A DNA stretch of 64,000 nt from an uncultured Spirochaetota bacterium. GTDB lineage: Bacteria; Spirochaetota; Spirochaetia; JAFGXN01. Under the pieces are notes generated by a model that worked only from the letters and a program-made list of their open reading frames with translations, searched no databases and was not told the DNA's origin. A program made the translations under genes and the position numbers. The stretch covers positions 62,001 through 126,000 of the forward strand of contig CALXOJ010000001.1 in the NCBI GenBank assembly GCA_944390005.1, in the 5' to 3' direction. Position 1 is the first letter of the stretch; each line of letters begins with the position of its first letter. Of this stretch, positions 8,792-18,494 are shown piece by piece.

Positions 8792-9064
8792 GTGAGCGTT
8801 ACAGCAATTGCTAACCTTTTTTCCGAAGCGATTTATTATATCCTTCTGGTTTCGATGCCGTCTCTGCTGGCTGCCGTGATTGTCGGTTTGGTGATTTCCA
8901 TTTTTCAGGCGACAACGACCATTCAAGAGCAGACGCTGACCTTTGTTCCCAAAATCATTGCCGTTTTATTGGTGATAGTTGTTTTGTTTGTCTGGATGTC
9001 GAATATGCTGGGAGAATACACGCGGAATTTGTTTGAAATGATTCCGCGGATTGCGGGAATATAG
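8792..9064 (+). CDS. fliQ: Flagellar export gate protein FliQ
   Basis: FliQ is the small two-span subunit of the export gate. The 90-residue protein starts at GTG (8792) after a very strong ribosome site (GGGGGAGGG) and shows the signature SIFQATTTIQEQTLTFVPK. It abuts fliR, whose ATG begins at the next base after the stop codon. Confidence 0.95.
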   Translation: MSVTAIANLFSEAIYYILLVSMPSLLAAVIVGLVISIFQATTTIQEQTLTFVPKIIAVLLVIVVLFVWMSNMLGEYTRNLFEMIPRIAGI

Positions 9065-9865
9065 ATGAGTTTGGGGTATCTGCTGTCACATTCCTTTATT
9101 CTTCTCTTTTGTTTTGCGCGGATGCTGGCGTTTTTTTCAGTGATTCCGATGATGTCGGCCGGCGGAGTGCCGTATTTGGTGCGCGCCGCTTTGGCGTTTT
9201 TGACTTCTGTTGTGATTTTGCCTCCGGTCGTCGCGCTCGGGTTTTATCCGACGCCGCAAACGCTGTCGGTTTTTGTCTTTTTTATGCTGGCGGAAATCGT
9301 AATCGGTTTGATGATGGGGTTCCTTGTCTACGCGTACTTTGTGATTTTTCAGATGGCCGGTCAGCTTTTTACGATTCAGATGGGGCTTTCAGCGTCTGAC
9401 GTCTTTGATCCGTTGAGTCAGGATGAGATGCCGCTGATCGGCAATTTTTTTAATTTAGCGGCGCTTTATCTCTTTGTCTCAACGAAGGGGTTTGTGAATT
9501 TGTTTTTAGGCGGTATTTATGAATCGTTCCGTCGGTTGCCGGCGCCTGATTTTATGCTGATTCGTCAGGACGCTTCCGATTTTTTTGTCCGCCTTGTCGA
9601 TGTTTTAATGCGGCAGTCGTTTGTCACGGCTGTTCCGATTATCGGTACTTTATTGATAGCGTCGTTGACAATGGGGCTTTTGGCTAAAGCAGCGCCGCAG
9701 ATGAACTTGCTGATGCTCGGCTTTCCGATTAATATTGCGGTTGCCTTTTTCCTGATTATTTTGGCGCTCCCCGTTATGATTGATTTTTTTTCGTATTTGT
9801 TTAATCGTCTTTTTATTGATCTCGGAACGGTCTTCTATAAAGGAGGGTTGAATGCCGTTCCGTAA
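9065..9865 (+). CDS. fliR: Flagellar export gate protein FliR
   Basis: FliR completes the FliPQR export gate. The 266-residue protein is almost entirely hydrophobic with about six spans. It carries family-typical segments (LLAKAAPQMNLLMLGFPINI near residue 215). Its 3' end overlaps the proposed flhB start by 14 nt, implying coupled translation. Confidence 0.95.
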   Translation: MSLGYLLSHSFILLFCFARMLAFFSVIPMMSAGGVPYLVRAALAFLTSVVILPPVVALGFYPTPQTLSVFVFFMLAEIVIGLMMGFLVYAYFVIFQMAGQLFTIQMGLSASDVFDPLSQDEMPLIGNFFNLAALYLFVSTKGFVNLFLGGIYESFRRLPAPDFMLIRQDASDFFVRLVDVLMRQSFVTAVPIIGTLLIASLTMGLLAKAAPQMNLLMLGFPINIAVAFFLIILALPVMIDFFSYLFNRLFIDLGTVFYKGGLNAVP

Positions 9866-11036
9866 TGATTTGTCAGCAATGCATCGAAGTTATTTCTTTC
9901 TCCGAGAGCGACCGTCGTTTGAGTCCGTTGCATCTCGGATTGACTTGCAATGGTTTGCATCCGCTGAAGATGAAGGGCGGACGTTTGATGCAACGGAAGT
10001 TAAAAAAAGGAAATCGCGGGAAGAGGGTAAAGTTGCCAAGTCGGCGGATATGGTCTCCGCAGTGGTGCTGCTGGCATGTGTTGTGACGATTTTTATTTCT
10101 GGCGGCTATATGATGAAAATCATGCTTGATACCTGCCGATTTTACTTTTCGAACATTACTGAATGGAACGCTGTTTTTTCGTTAAAACCTTACGGTTTTA
10201 TGACGCTGCAGTTTGTTAAAGCGGTGATTCCTCTCTTTCTCATCAGTGTCGCCGTTGCGCTTTTGACCAATATCGGACAGGTTGGTTTTTTTGTGACGGG
10301 GAAACCGCTGGTTCCGAAGGCGGATCGTATTTTTCCGAAATGGGACCGGTTAAAAAATGCAATGTTTTCCCGGCAGGCTGCGTTTAACTTAATGAAAACT
10401 TTTGTGAAGGTCGTTTGCATCAGCGGAATTGCGGTGGCCAATGTTTTTCTGTATTGGCCGGAATTTGTTCAGGCCATTCGTTATCCGTTGGAAAACGGTT
10501 TGCATTCAGTTTTTACGGTTTCTGTTTTAATTGCCGTTGAGGCGGCGTTGTTTCTGCTGGCGTTTTCGATTCCTGATTGGTTTTTTCAAAAGAAACAGTA
10601 TGAAGAAGAGTTGAAAATGACATTGACGGAGTTTCGTGATGAATTGAAGGAGACGGAAGGAAACCCGATGGTGAAACAAAAAATCCGCGAACAGCATGAT
10701 CGTTTACTGGCGGGCGATATCGAAGGCGCCGTAAAAGAAGCTGATGTTGTCATCACCAACCCGACGCACTTCGCCTGCGTGTTGGCTTATGATCCTCAAA
10801 AAGATCAGGCGCCGCGTTTGGTTTTGAAAGGGGCGGATTTCAATGCGTTGACGATCAAAAAAGTTGCCAAAAAGTTTAATGTTCCGATTGTGGAAAATAA
10901 GCCGTTGGCCAGAAGCATTTACGCCAACGTGAAACAAGGTGAAACCGTTCCGCCTTCGTTTCACGAAGCTTTGGTCGGAATTTACCGATATTTTGTTTAC
11001 AAATACGCAAATGCGGGAGCAGAGGGGGTCGGTTGA
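9852..11036 (+). CDS. flhB: Flagellar export switch protein FlhB
   Basis: FlhB controls export specificity and cleaves itself at Asn-Pro. The NPTH cleavage motif is intact at residues 303-306 (VVITNPTHFACVLAYDP). Four membrane spans lie between about residues 70 and 260. The N-terminus is longer than in enterobacteria. The family match begins near residue 33 (LQWFASAEDEGRTF, then SREEGKVAKSADM), so a later start remains possible. The 394-residue product is followed by flhA with a stop/start overlap. Confidence 0.95.
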   Translation: MPFRNDLSAMHRSYFFLRERPSFESVASRIDLQWFASAEDEGRTFDATEVKKRKSREEGKVAKSADMVSAVVLLACVVTIFISGGYMMKIMLDTCRFYFSNITEWNAVFSLKPYGFMTLQFVKAVIPLFLISVAVALLTNIGQVGFFVTGKPLVPKADRIFPKWDRLKNAMFSRQAAFNLMKTFVKVVCISGIAVANVFLYWPEFVQAIRYPLENGLHSVFTVSVLIAVEAALFLLAFSIPDWFFQKKQYEEELKMTLTEFRDELKETEGNPMVKQKIREQHDRLLAGDIEGAVKEADVVITNPTHFACVLAYDPQKDQAPRLVLKGADFNALTIKKVAKKFNVPIVENKPLARSIYANVKQGETVPPSFHEALVGIYRYFVYKYANAGAEGVG

Positions 11037-13174
11037 TGGCGGAAGAGCGAAAATCGTTTTCTTCTACACTCATGAATTTTTTCTCGGCGTTTAAAGGCGT
11101 GCGTCAGACAGTCGTATTATCGATCTGCGTTGTTGTCTGCGTTTTGATGATGATTCTGCCTCTGCCGACGCCGTTGCTGGATTTTTTAATGATTTTAAAT
11201 ATCGCTTTGTCGTTGGTGATTTTGCTTTTAGCGTTGAACGTGAAACGAGCCATCGACTTTGATGTTTTTCCGACGATGCTTCTATTGTCGACTATTTTCG
11301 GATTGGGTTTAAATATCAGTTCGACGCGATTGATTTTGACTCAGGGTGCCGAATTTGACGGCCGCATTGTTCGGATGTTTTCAACCTTCGTGACCGGCAG
11401 CGGAGGAACCGTTGGTTTGGTGGTCGGATTCATTATGTTTGCCATTTTAATGATTGTCCAGTTGGTCGTTATTACGAAAGGAGCGACTCGATCGGCCGAA
11501 GTTCGGGCTCGTTTCAAATTGGACAGTATGCAAATCGATAAAATGGATGTGACAAATGAATTTGCGCAAGGTCACATTACGGAAAGTGAATACAAACGCC
11601 GGAAAAAAGATCTTCAAAGATCGGTTGATCTTTTCGGAACTCTCGACGGAGCTTCGAAATTTGTCTCCGGAAACGTCAAAGCCGGTTTGGTGATTACTGT
11701 CATTAATGTTGTCGGCGGTTTGATTGTCGGAGTTTTTCTTCACGGCGAAAGTTGGAGCGGGGCTTTCTCCAATTACATCGGATTGGCAATCGGCGACGGT
11801 TTGGTTTCTCAGCTGCCGGCGCTATTGGTTTCGGTTGCTTCCGGTATCATCATCACCAAAGGAGAATCGGAAGATGGTTTCCCGGCCGACGTGTCAAAGC
11901 AGTTTCGCGTCAATCCGATTATGTATATCATTATTGGGGCGCTGCTGTTTTTGATGGCTCTGATTCCGGGTTTTCCGTGGTACATTTTAATTCCGGTGGC
12001 GCTCGGTTTGTTTTATATTGCGTACCGCGTTTGGCAGCAGGATTCGCAGGCGGATTCGTCCGACGGTTCGAATGAAACGCCGGAGAGTGCGGCCGGAGGT
12101 TCTCAGCAGGAGCAGGAAGTGGTTCAGCCGTTGGATCCGATTTCTGTTGAAATCGGATACGGGCTTGTTCCGTTGGTTTCGTCCGGGACGGAGAAGAAAA
12201 CAGAACTTTTAGACCGTATCCGCAGCCTTCGTTCTGAATTTTTGAATGAATTCGGTTTGTACATTCCGAAAGTCCGCGTCAAAGATAACCTTTCGATGGA
12301 TCCTAATGAATATCGGATTAAAATTTACGGAAATCCTTACGGAAAAGGACAGATGAAATACGGTTATCTTTTGGCGATCGGTTCGTCTTCCGACGGTCAA
12401 GAGATTTTGGGAGAGAAGACAGTCGAACCGTCGTTTCAGCTGCCGGCAGTTTGGATTAATTCCGACCAAATCGCAGAGGCGGAACAAAAAGGTTATACCG
12501 TTGTCGATTGTTCAACTGCAATCGTGACGCACCTTTCGGAAATTCTGAAACGGCACGCCGCCGATCTGCTGACTTTGCAGCAAGTGCAGAATTTATTGGA
12601 ATCGATCAAGCAGGACAATGCGGCCGCTTATGACAAAATCATCTCCCGCCCTGTTTCACTGACATTGATTCAAAAAGTGTTTCGTAATTTGATTTCCGAA
12701 GGTGTTTCTATCCGCAATGTCGGCGGAATCGCGGAAGCGATTTTGACATACATCGATCTTTTCGGCGATAATGCGGATTATCTTTCCGAAAAAGTCAGAC
12801 AGTCTTTGGGACCGCAGTTAACGCAAAAATATTTGGATCAGGACGATGTATTGAATTGCATTACTTTGTCTCCGGATTTTCAGAATTATCTGCTGCGGCT
12901 ATACATGGAAAATAACAGTTTTGAAATCAAGCATTTGATTCCGATTCCCGTGATGAGCCGGTTTATGACTGCATTACAAAATACAGTAGCAGACGTCACG
13001 GCGCGCGGTTACTTCCCTTTAATTTTGACAACGGCCGATTTGAGACGCGTCATACGGTCTTTGCTTGGTAAAGATTTTTCTTCGATTCCCGTACTCTCCA
13101 TCAGTGAGGCGGGAGATTTAAAAATGATCGAAATTGCCCGCATTTCAATTGATTTGAAGGAGGCGCTCGAATGA
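11036..13174 (+). CDS. flhA: Flagellar export protein FlhA
   Basis: FlhA is the large export-gate subunit that docks chaperone-substrate complexes. The ATG at 11036 overlaps the flhB stop by one base and is preferred to the TTG three bases earlier. The 712-residue protein has eight N-terminal spans with the highly conserved FHIPEP-type region (FPTMLLLSTIFGLGLNISST). A soluble C-terminal docking domain ends in the typical ISRPVSLTLIQKVFRNLISE and VLSISEA segments. Confidence 0.97.
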   Translation: MAEERKSFSSTLMNFFSAFKGVRQTVVLSICVVVCVLMMILPLPTPLLDFLMILNIALSLVILLLALNVKRAIDFDVFPTMLLLSTIFGLGLNISSTRLILTQGAEFDGRIVRMFSTFVTGSGGTVGLVVGFIMFAILMIVQLVVITKGATRSAEVRARFKLDSMQIDKMDVTNEFAQGHITESEYKRRKKDLQRSVDLFGTLDGASKFVSGNVKAGLVITVINVVGGLIVGVFLHGESWSGAFSNYIGLAIGDGLVSQLPALLVSVASGIIITKGESEDGFPADVSKQFRVNPIMYIIIGALLFLMALIPGFPWYILIPVALGLFYIAYRVWQQDSQADSSDGSNETPESAAGGSQQEQEVVQPLDPISVEIGYGLVPLVSSGTEKKTELLDRIRSLRSEFLNEFGLYIPKVRVKDNLSMDPNEYRIKIYGNPYGKGQMKYGYLLAIGSSSDGQEILGEKTVEPSFQLPAVWINSDQIAEAEQKGYTVVDCSTAIVTHLSEILKRHAADLLTLQQVQNLLESIKQDNAAAYDKIISRPVSLTLIQKVFRNLISEGVSIRNVGGIAEAILTYIDLFGDNADYLSEKVRQSLGPQLTQKYLDQDDVLNCITLSPDFQNYLLRLYMENNSFEIKHLIPIPVMSRFMTALQNTVADVTARGYFPLILTTADLRRVIRSLLGKDFSSIPVLSISEAGDLKMIEIARISIDLKEALE

Positions 13175-14319
13175 CGGCATTCGGTCCCATTGAAGGAACG
13201 TCAAAAGAAGAGGTTTTGGATACGCTGAATACTCTTTACACTCCGAGAGGTTATAAAATTACGAAATGGGGAGAAAAGTATAAAGGGTTTTTAAGAACAA
13301 AAAAAATTTATTCGGCGGAAGGTTATTTGGTCGTCGAAGAAAAAAGTGCGTTCCAAAAATCAAAAGAGGAGCTTCTTCATGCGATTCCGGCTCAAAAGAA
13401 TCGATCCGAAAAAGAAATTTTGGACGGCATGAAAGATATGAGAGAGCGCTTAGGGGAGCGCTTGGATCAAATAGAGCGTCGCTTAAATCAATCCGAATCG
13501 ACTCAATGGGACGCAAATGTCTTGGAAATTCGTTCATTGCTGGAAAAAAACGACTTTATTCCAGAATATATCGATGAAATTTGTACAAGAATTCATGAAT
13601 CAATGCCGCAATCGGAGGTCAAACGCTTAAATTCGTTAAAAGAGCGAGTTGTCGATTGGATTGCGGCGGATATCAAAATCGAATCGTCGGTTTTTAAAAC
13701 GGCAAAACAACCGATGAAAATTCTGATTTTTCTCGGTCCGACCGGAGTCGGAAAGACGACTACTATTGTTAAGATGGCGGCTTCTTTAGCGGGGGATGCG
13801 AAATATACGTTTTTTACGACCGATAACTACAAAATCGGAGCTGTCGATCAAATGAGAAAATTTGCCGAACTTTTGAATATTTCTTGTTCGGTGATTCGTA
13901 AAGATGAAGATATGAAATTGAAATTTTGGGAAGCGTCCGCTTTTGATTTGGATTTGATTTTTATCGACACTCCCGGATTTTCACCGACACACTATACGCT
14001 GGCTGCCGACGTCAGACAAATTTTGGAGCCGTGCAAAGCGGAAGCGTATCCGATGCTTTTGATTCCCGCGTATACACGTTATTCCGATATGATTCGTATT
14101 ATTGAAGAATTTAGTATTTTTGATTATAAAGGAATTGTTTTTACGAAATTTGACGAAACAACAACGGTTGGAACGGTGATTTCGGTTATGAAAAAGACGG
14201 GAAAACCGGCACTTTTTTTTACTGACGGACAAGATGCTGCCAAAAATATCGAAGCGGCGACAAAGACATTTTTGTTAAACAGGTTGATCGGGTTTGGAAA
14301 AGCCGGTCAATTTAAGTAG
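13171..14319 (+). CDS. flhF: Flagellar GTPase FlhF
   Basis: FlhF is an SRP-type GTPase that sets flagellar position and number, here the cell-end placement of periplasmic flagella. The 382-residue protein has a basic N-terminal B-domain, an N-domain, and a G-domain. Motifs in the G-domain are GPTGVGKTTTIVKMAA (P-loop), DTPGFS and TKFDETTTVG. The ATG overlaps the flhA stop (ATGA). Its regulator FlhG follows after 8 nt. Confidence 0.96.
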   Translation: MTAFGPIEGTSKEEVLDTLNTLYTPRGYKITKWGEKYKGFLRTKKIYSAEGYLVVEEKSAFQKSKEELLHAIPAQKNRSEKEILDGMKDMRERLGERLDQIERRLNQSESTQWDANVLEIRSLLEKNDFIPEYIDEICTRIHESMPQSEVKRLNSLKERVVDWIAADIKIESSVFKTAKQPMKILIFLGPTGVGKTTTIVKMAASLAGDAKYTFFTTDNYKIGAVDQMRKFAELLNISCSVIRKDEDMKLKFWEASAFDLDLIFIDTPGFSPTHYTLAADVRQILEPCKAEAYPMLLIPAYTRYSDMIRIIEEFSIFDYKGIVFTKFDETTTVGTVISVMKKTGKPALFFTDGQDAAKNIEAATKTFLLNRLIGFGKAGQFK

Positions 14320-14327
14320 GAGGGACC

Positions 14328-15209
14328 ATGCAGGATCAAGCCGAGCAACTGCGCCAAATGATGAGAGGGCGGGGCGGAGGAAATAACGGAGCTGCTCCAG
14401 TTCGGAACAGAACTCGAATCATTGCCGTTTCCAGCGGTAAAGGCGGAGTCGGAAAAACGAATATTTCGACAGCACTGGCAATTGCGTATGCCAAAATCGG
14501 GAAAAAGGTTATTTTACTTGACGCTGATTTGGGGTTGGCAAATGTCAATGTCGTTATGGGGATTATTCCGAAGTACAATCTCTATCACTTGATGGAGCGT
14601 CAACGTTCCATTAAAGAGATCATTCTTGATACAGAGTATGGAGTAAAGATCGTTGCCGGCGCTTCCGGATTTTCCAAAATTGCCAATTTAGGCGAAGAAG
14701 AACGTGAATATTTCATCGAAGAAATGTCGCAGCTTTCGAATGCGGATATTGTGATTGTCGATACGGGAGCCGGTGTTTCCGATAATGTGATTTCTTTCAT
14801 CTCGGCTGCTGACGACGCTGTGATTGTTACAACTCCCGAACCGACGGCTATCACCGATGCTTACAGTATCATCAAAATCATTGCCGGCGAAGTTGATAAT
14901 TCTCGACTTTCGATTAAACTTTTGGTTAATCGGGTTCAATCCGTAAAACAGGGAAAAGATGTTGCCGGAAAAATCATAGGCATTGCGGGACAGTTTTTGA
15001 ATTTAAAAGTGGATTATCTCGGTTATGTCATGGAAGATCCCGCTGTTTTAAATGCTGTGCTGCGTCAACGTCCTTTTTTCGATCTCAGTCCGAGTTGTAA
15101 GGCTTCTGAATGCATTCGCCACATTGTCGGTCGATTGGAAAATATTGAATACAAAGAAGGCAGCGGTGTGACGTCGTTTTTAAAGCGAATGTTTGCCAAA
15201 AACGGTTGA
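14328..15209 (+). CDS. flhG: Flagellar number regulator FlhG (MinD-like ATPase)
   Basis: FlhG stimulates FlhF GTPase activity and limits flagellar number. Residues 2-9 (QDQAEQLR) match the DQAxxLR peptide that activates FlhF. The MinD-like fold follows, with a deviant Walker A motif (SSGKGGVGKTNIST), the switch region DADLGLANVNVVMG, and VDTGAGVSDNV. The protein has 293 residues and ends in a basic/hydrophobic tail that could act as a membrane-targeting helix. Confidence 0.95.
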   Translation: MQDQAEQLRQMMRGRGGGNNGAAPVRNRTRIIAVSSGKGGVGKTNISTALAIAYAKIGKKVILLDADLGLANVNVVMGIIPKYNLYHLMERQRSIKEIILDTEYGVKIVAGASGFSKIANLGEEEREYFIEEMSQLSNADIVIVDTGAGVSDNVISFISAADDAVIVTTPEPTAITDAYSIIKIIAGEVDNSRLSIKLLVNRVQSVKQGKDVAGKIIGIAGQFLNLKVDYLGYVMEDPAVLNAVLRQRPFFDLSPSCKASECIRHIVGRLENIEYKEGSGVTSFLKRMFAKNG

Positions 15210-15226
15210 CTTGAGAGGAGTTTCCG

Positions 15227-15760
15227 ATGAAACTGAATTTTATTTCAAAATCCATGTGGATTCTCTGGATTGGCGGATTTTTGATTCTGTTTCTTTTAAC
15301 CGTTGTCAGCGGCGGAACTTTTTCAGGAGTCGTTTTTCGCTTGCTGCTTAATGCAGTCTTACTTTTTGCGGTCATTGCTGCCGTAAAATCGATTTGGACG
15401 CGATTTTTGAAGGATTCGCCGTCGGATACGCCGCATGAAACTCCGCATGCGGAAGAAAACGAATCCGAAGATGAAATAATTCTTGAATCCGAAGACAATT
15501 CGGGATATAATAAAAAAGAAACCGAGTCTTTCAACAAATTTTCTCCAGGTGATGCGTTTTCTGCATATAAGTATCGGGAAGATGAAGAAGGATCCAATTT
15601 AAATTATAAGGATAGTCAAAATCCTTATCAAATGTCTGACGCCTTGTTGAGAAAATTCAAAGCAGAGGAAGAAGATTCGATCGCGAAATTTAAAGCGGCC
15701 TTTCAGTCTCCCGAAGAAATTGCGAAAGCGGTCAGGACGGAAATGCATAAAGACGGCTGA
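15227..15760 (+). CDS. Unknown two-span membrane protein of the motility operon
   Basis: I do not recognise a family with confidence. The 177-residue protein has two adjacent membrane spans (about residues 10-32 and 36-57). A strongly acidic, Ser/Glu-rich cytoplasmic tail follows, ending in a short predicted helix rich in Lys, Ala and Glu. It lies between flhG and fliA with 17 nt and 11 nt gaps, so it is cotranscribed with them. Genes of unknown function occupy the same slot in other treponemes. A role in motility is inferred from position only. Confidence 0.7.
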   Translation: MKLNFISKSMWILWIGGFLILFLLTVVSGGTFSGVVFRLLLNAVLLFAVIAAVKSIWTRFLKDSPSDTPHETPHAEENESEDEIILESEDNSGYNKKETESFNKFSPGDAFSAYKYREDEEGSNLNYKDSQNPYQMSDALLRKFKAEEEDSIAKFKAAFQSPEEIAKAVRTEMHKDG

Positions 15761-15771
15761 AAGAGGGGAAA

Positions 15772-16560
15772 ATGACAAAACAGGAATGGTTGCAGATGGA
15801 TGAGGACGAATTGTGGGCTCTTTACATTAAAACAAAAGAGCCGCATATTCGCGATATCCTGATAGAAAAATACTCTCCACTGGTAAAATATGTCGCCGGT
15901 AAAATCGCCATGAATATGCCGAGAGAGGTTGAGTACGACGATTTGGTCGGCTGGGGAGTATTCGGTTTGTTTGACGCTATTGATAAATTTCTTCCGGAAC
16001 GTGATGTTAAATTTAAAACTTATGCCGTGCGCCGTATTCAGGGAGCTATTTACGATGCGTTGCGGGCCGACGATTGGGTTCCTCGTTCCGTCAGAAAAAA
16101 GGCTAAAGAAGTCGAGCGTGCCATTCATCATTTGGAAGGATTGCACGGCCGGTCGTGCACCAGCAAAGAAATTGCCGATGAGCTGCAAATTTCGGAAGAA
16201 GAGTACGAAGATATGCTGCTCTCTATCAGCGGAACCAACGTTCTTTCTTTAAACGAAGTTCACTTTTCGGGAGATGATAACGATAAAGTTTCTCTGGACG
16301 AAAATTTAAAATCTCCGATCAGTCTGAATCCCGATGTTCAAATCGAAAAGGAAGAGGTCAAAAGGGTGATTATCGACGCCATTAATGAACTTCCCGAAAA
16401 TTCCAAGCAGGTTTTGGTTGCTTATTATTATTACGATTTAACACTTAAAGAGATTGGCAAAATTCTCAATGTTACGGAATCGCGGGTTTCGCAGCTGCAT
16501 ACAAAAGCGCTGTTGAAATTAAGAGTAAAATTGACGGGAATTCGAAAAGGTTTATTTTGA
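15772..16560 (+). CDS. fliA: Flagellar sigma factor FliA/WhiG (sigma-28 type)
   Basis: This is an RNA polymerase sigma factor for late motility genes. The 262 residues show sigma region 2 (DDLVGWGVFGLFDAIDKF, then VKFKTYAVRRIQGAIYD) and region 3 (DDWVPRSVRKKAKEVERA). Region 4 ends in a helix-turn-helix (LTLKEIGKILNVTESRVSQLH). This is the WhiG/FliA subgroup. Candidate target promoters with its consensus lie in this window upstream of flgF (57512-57538) and of the M23 peptidase (23238-23264). No anti-sigma FlgM is visible nearby. Confidence 0.96.
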   Translation: MTKQEWLQMDEDELWALYIKTKEPHIRDILIEKYSPLVKYVAGKIAMNMPREVEYDDLVGWGVFGLFDAIDKFLPERDVKFKTYAVRRIQGAIYDALRADDWVPRSVRKKAKEVERAIHHLEGLHGRSCTSKEIADELQISEEEYEDMLLSISGTNVLSLNEVHFSGDDNDKVSLDENLKSPISLNPDVQIEKEEVKRVIIDAINELPENSKQVLVAYYYYDLTLKEIGKILNVTESRVSQLHTKALLKLRVKLTGIRKGLF

Positions 16561-18494
16561 TGGATTTAACTGAATTTAAAGAAGAGGTAAAAGGAGCACT
16601 GGAGCGCGATTTATCAATTGCGGAGGTGAAAACTTCGGGTACAACGTTAAAAGAAGCGCTGCGGTTGGCCTCTGGAGAATTGGATTTGCCTGTAAAACGC
16701 ATTCAGTTCGATGTTGTTCAAAAAGGCAGTAAAGGAATCTTGGGATTCAGAAAAAAAGAATGGATAATTATTGCTTATCCCGGAAGCGAGGAGTCTGAAC
16801 AGTCTGATGGGGAAGGAGGAGACTCGCTCGATGGATTGATTGATGCGGAAACCGGATTACCCGCGGATCAAGACGGTATTGCCATTGTTAAATGTATTAA
16901 CGAGAATGTGACCCTTTGTGTTCGTCCGCCGAAAGGAAACGGAGCTCCGGCTACTTACGATCAAGTTGTAGAAAAACTGGCTAAAAGAGGTGTCGGTGCT
17001 TTTGATGAGGCTGCCATTAAACGCGCTTTAAAATTGAAAGAAAATAAAGAAATTAAAATCGGCACTTTTGTTTACAATCCGCTGTCGGACGGAACGCTTT
17101 GGATGGAAATTTCAACGGACGAAATGGAAGCGTCCGTCGGAATCCGTCATCCGAAAGCCGGAGGCCGGGATTTTATTTACACTGAGATTTATCAATTTAT
17201 TTTATCTTATGACATTAAATTCGGAATTCAAAAAGAGGTTATCAGAGAGTTGGCAGAAAATCCCGTGTATGATAAACTTTTTGTTATTGCTCGGGGTGAA
17301 AAAGCCAAGCACGGCACAAACGGATATGTCGAGTATAAATTCGATACCAATAAAGACAAGGCGGTTTTTAATGAAGACGACATCCGAATCAATTTCAAAG
17401 CGGCGTTTAACATTGCAAATGTGAAAGCGGGAGATGTAATTGCTGTTTACCATGAACCGACCAAAGGAATTGAGGGGCACACTGTTCATAACCGGGTTTT
17501 AAAGGCTTATGATGGGAAAGAAACGCAGATTCAGATTGGTGAAAATGTCCAATTGTCGGAAGATAAAAAACAGGCTGTCAGTTTGATTGACGGACAGGCG
17601 TTGCTGCAGGACGGTGTTGTCTCCGTATTGCCTGTTTATTACGTAAACGGGTCGCTTTCCATTAAAACCGGCGGAAATATCGATTTCATCGGCAGTGTGG
17701 TCATTAATGGCGACGTTGAGGATGGTTATGTGGTCAAAGCGTCCAAGGGGATTCAAATTCACGGCAGTATCGGTAAATCGGAAGTGGTCAGCGGCGGCGA
17801 TATTGTTGTTTCGAACGGTATTCAAACCAAGGGAGAAGGCGTTGTCAGAGCCGGCGGCAGCGTCATTTCGAAATTTATCGGTAATTCCATTGTTTTTGCG
17901 GAAGACAGAGTTGTTGTCAGCGACGGGATTGTCAATTCTCAAGTCAACTGCGGTGGAAAAATTATTTGTTACGGAAAAAGAGCTCGAATTCACGGCGGTC
18001 AGTTGAGAGCCGGCAATTCGATTATTGCCAAAGAAATCGGAACGGCAGCAGGCACGGAAACAATTCTTGAGGTCGGAGTTAATCCCGAATCTCGAGAACG
18101 ATTTAATTTCCTTGATAATAAAATTAAGGAGAATTCGAAACAGATCGAGAACTATGATTTAAATATTGCGACCTTTGAAAAGACCATTAAAACAAAAGGA
18201 GCTTTGACGGAAGAACGAAAAGCGGTTTATGAGGATATGAAAACTCAGCGGGATGCTCTTTTTGAAGAAAACAGAACAATGACAGATGAGTTTATCGCGT
18301 TGCGCGAGGAAATTCAATCGGCAAAAGGGAACGGTGAGATTTCTGTTGAAAATATTATTTATCCGAATGTTAAAATCAATATCAATACGGCCGAATATAC
18401 CGTTCACAACGAACTGAAATGGGTTACTTTTTTCCGCGAAGGGCCGATGATAAAAATGAAGGAATTTTCTGTCAATAAAGAGGATTTAAAGTAG
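16560..18494 (+). CDS. Jag-N / FapA (DUF342) domain protein
   Basis: The 644-residue protein begins with a Jag-N-type domain (residues ~1-60; RIQFDVVQKGSKGILGFRKK) like that of the RNA-binding protein Jag/KhpB. A DUF342/FapA region follows (about 130-500), with many Gly/Val-rich short repeats typical of a beta-helix. A long coiled coil comes last (about 505-585). ATG 16560 overlaps the fliA stop. FapA-type proteins are thought to act in polar or septal assembly. The exact role here is unknown. Its place directly after fliA suggests a function in flagellar placement or export. Confidence 0.8.
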   Translation: MDLTEFKEEVKGALERDLSIAEVKTSGTTLKEALRLASGELDLPVKRIQFDVVQKGSKGILGFRKKEWIIIAYPGSEESEQSDGEGGDSLDGLIDAETGLPADQDGIAIVKCINENVTLCVRPPKGNGAPATYDQVVEKLAKRGVGAFDEAAIKRALKLKENKEIKIGTFVYNPLSDGTLWMEISTDEMEASVGIRHPKAGGRDFIYTEIYQFILSYDIKFGIQKEVIRELAENPVYDKLFVIARGEKAKHGTNGYVEYKFDTNKDKAVFNEDDIRINFKAAFNIANVKAGDVIAVYHEPTKGIEGHTVHNRVLKAYDGKETQIQIGENVQLSEDKKQAVSLIDGQALLQDGVVSVLPVYYVNGSLSIKTGGNIDFIGSVVINGDVEDGYVVKASKGIQIHGSIGKSEVVSGGDIVVSNGIQTKGEGVVRAGGSVISKFIGNSIVFAEDRVVVSDGIVNSQVNCGGKIICYGKRARIHGGQLRAGNSIIAKEIGTAAGTETILEVGVNPESRERFNFLDNKIKENSKQIENYDLNIATFEKTIKTKGALTEERKAVYEDMKTQRDALFEENRTMTDEFIALREEIQSAKGNGEISVENIIYPNVKININTAEYTVHNELKWVTFFREGPMIKMKEFSVNKEDLK

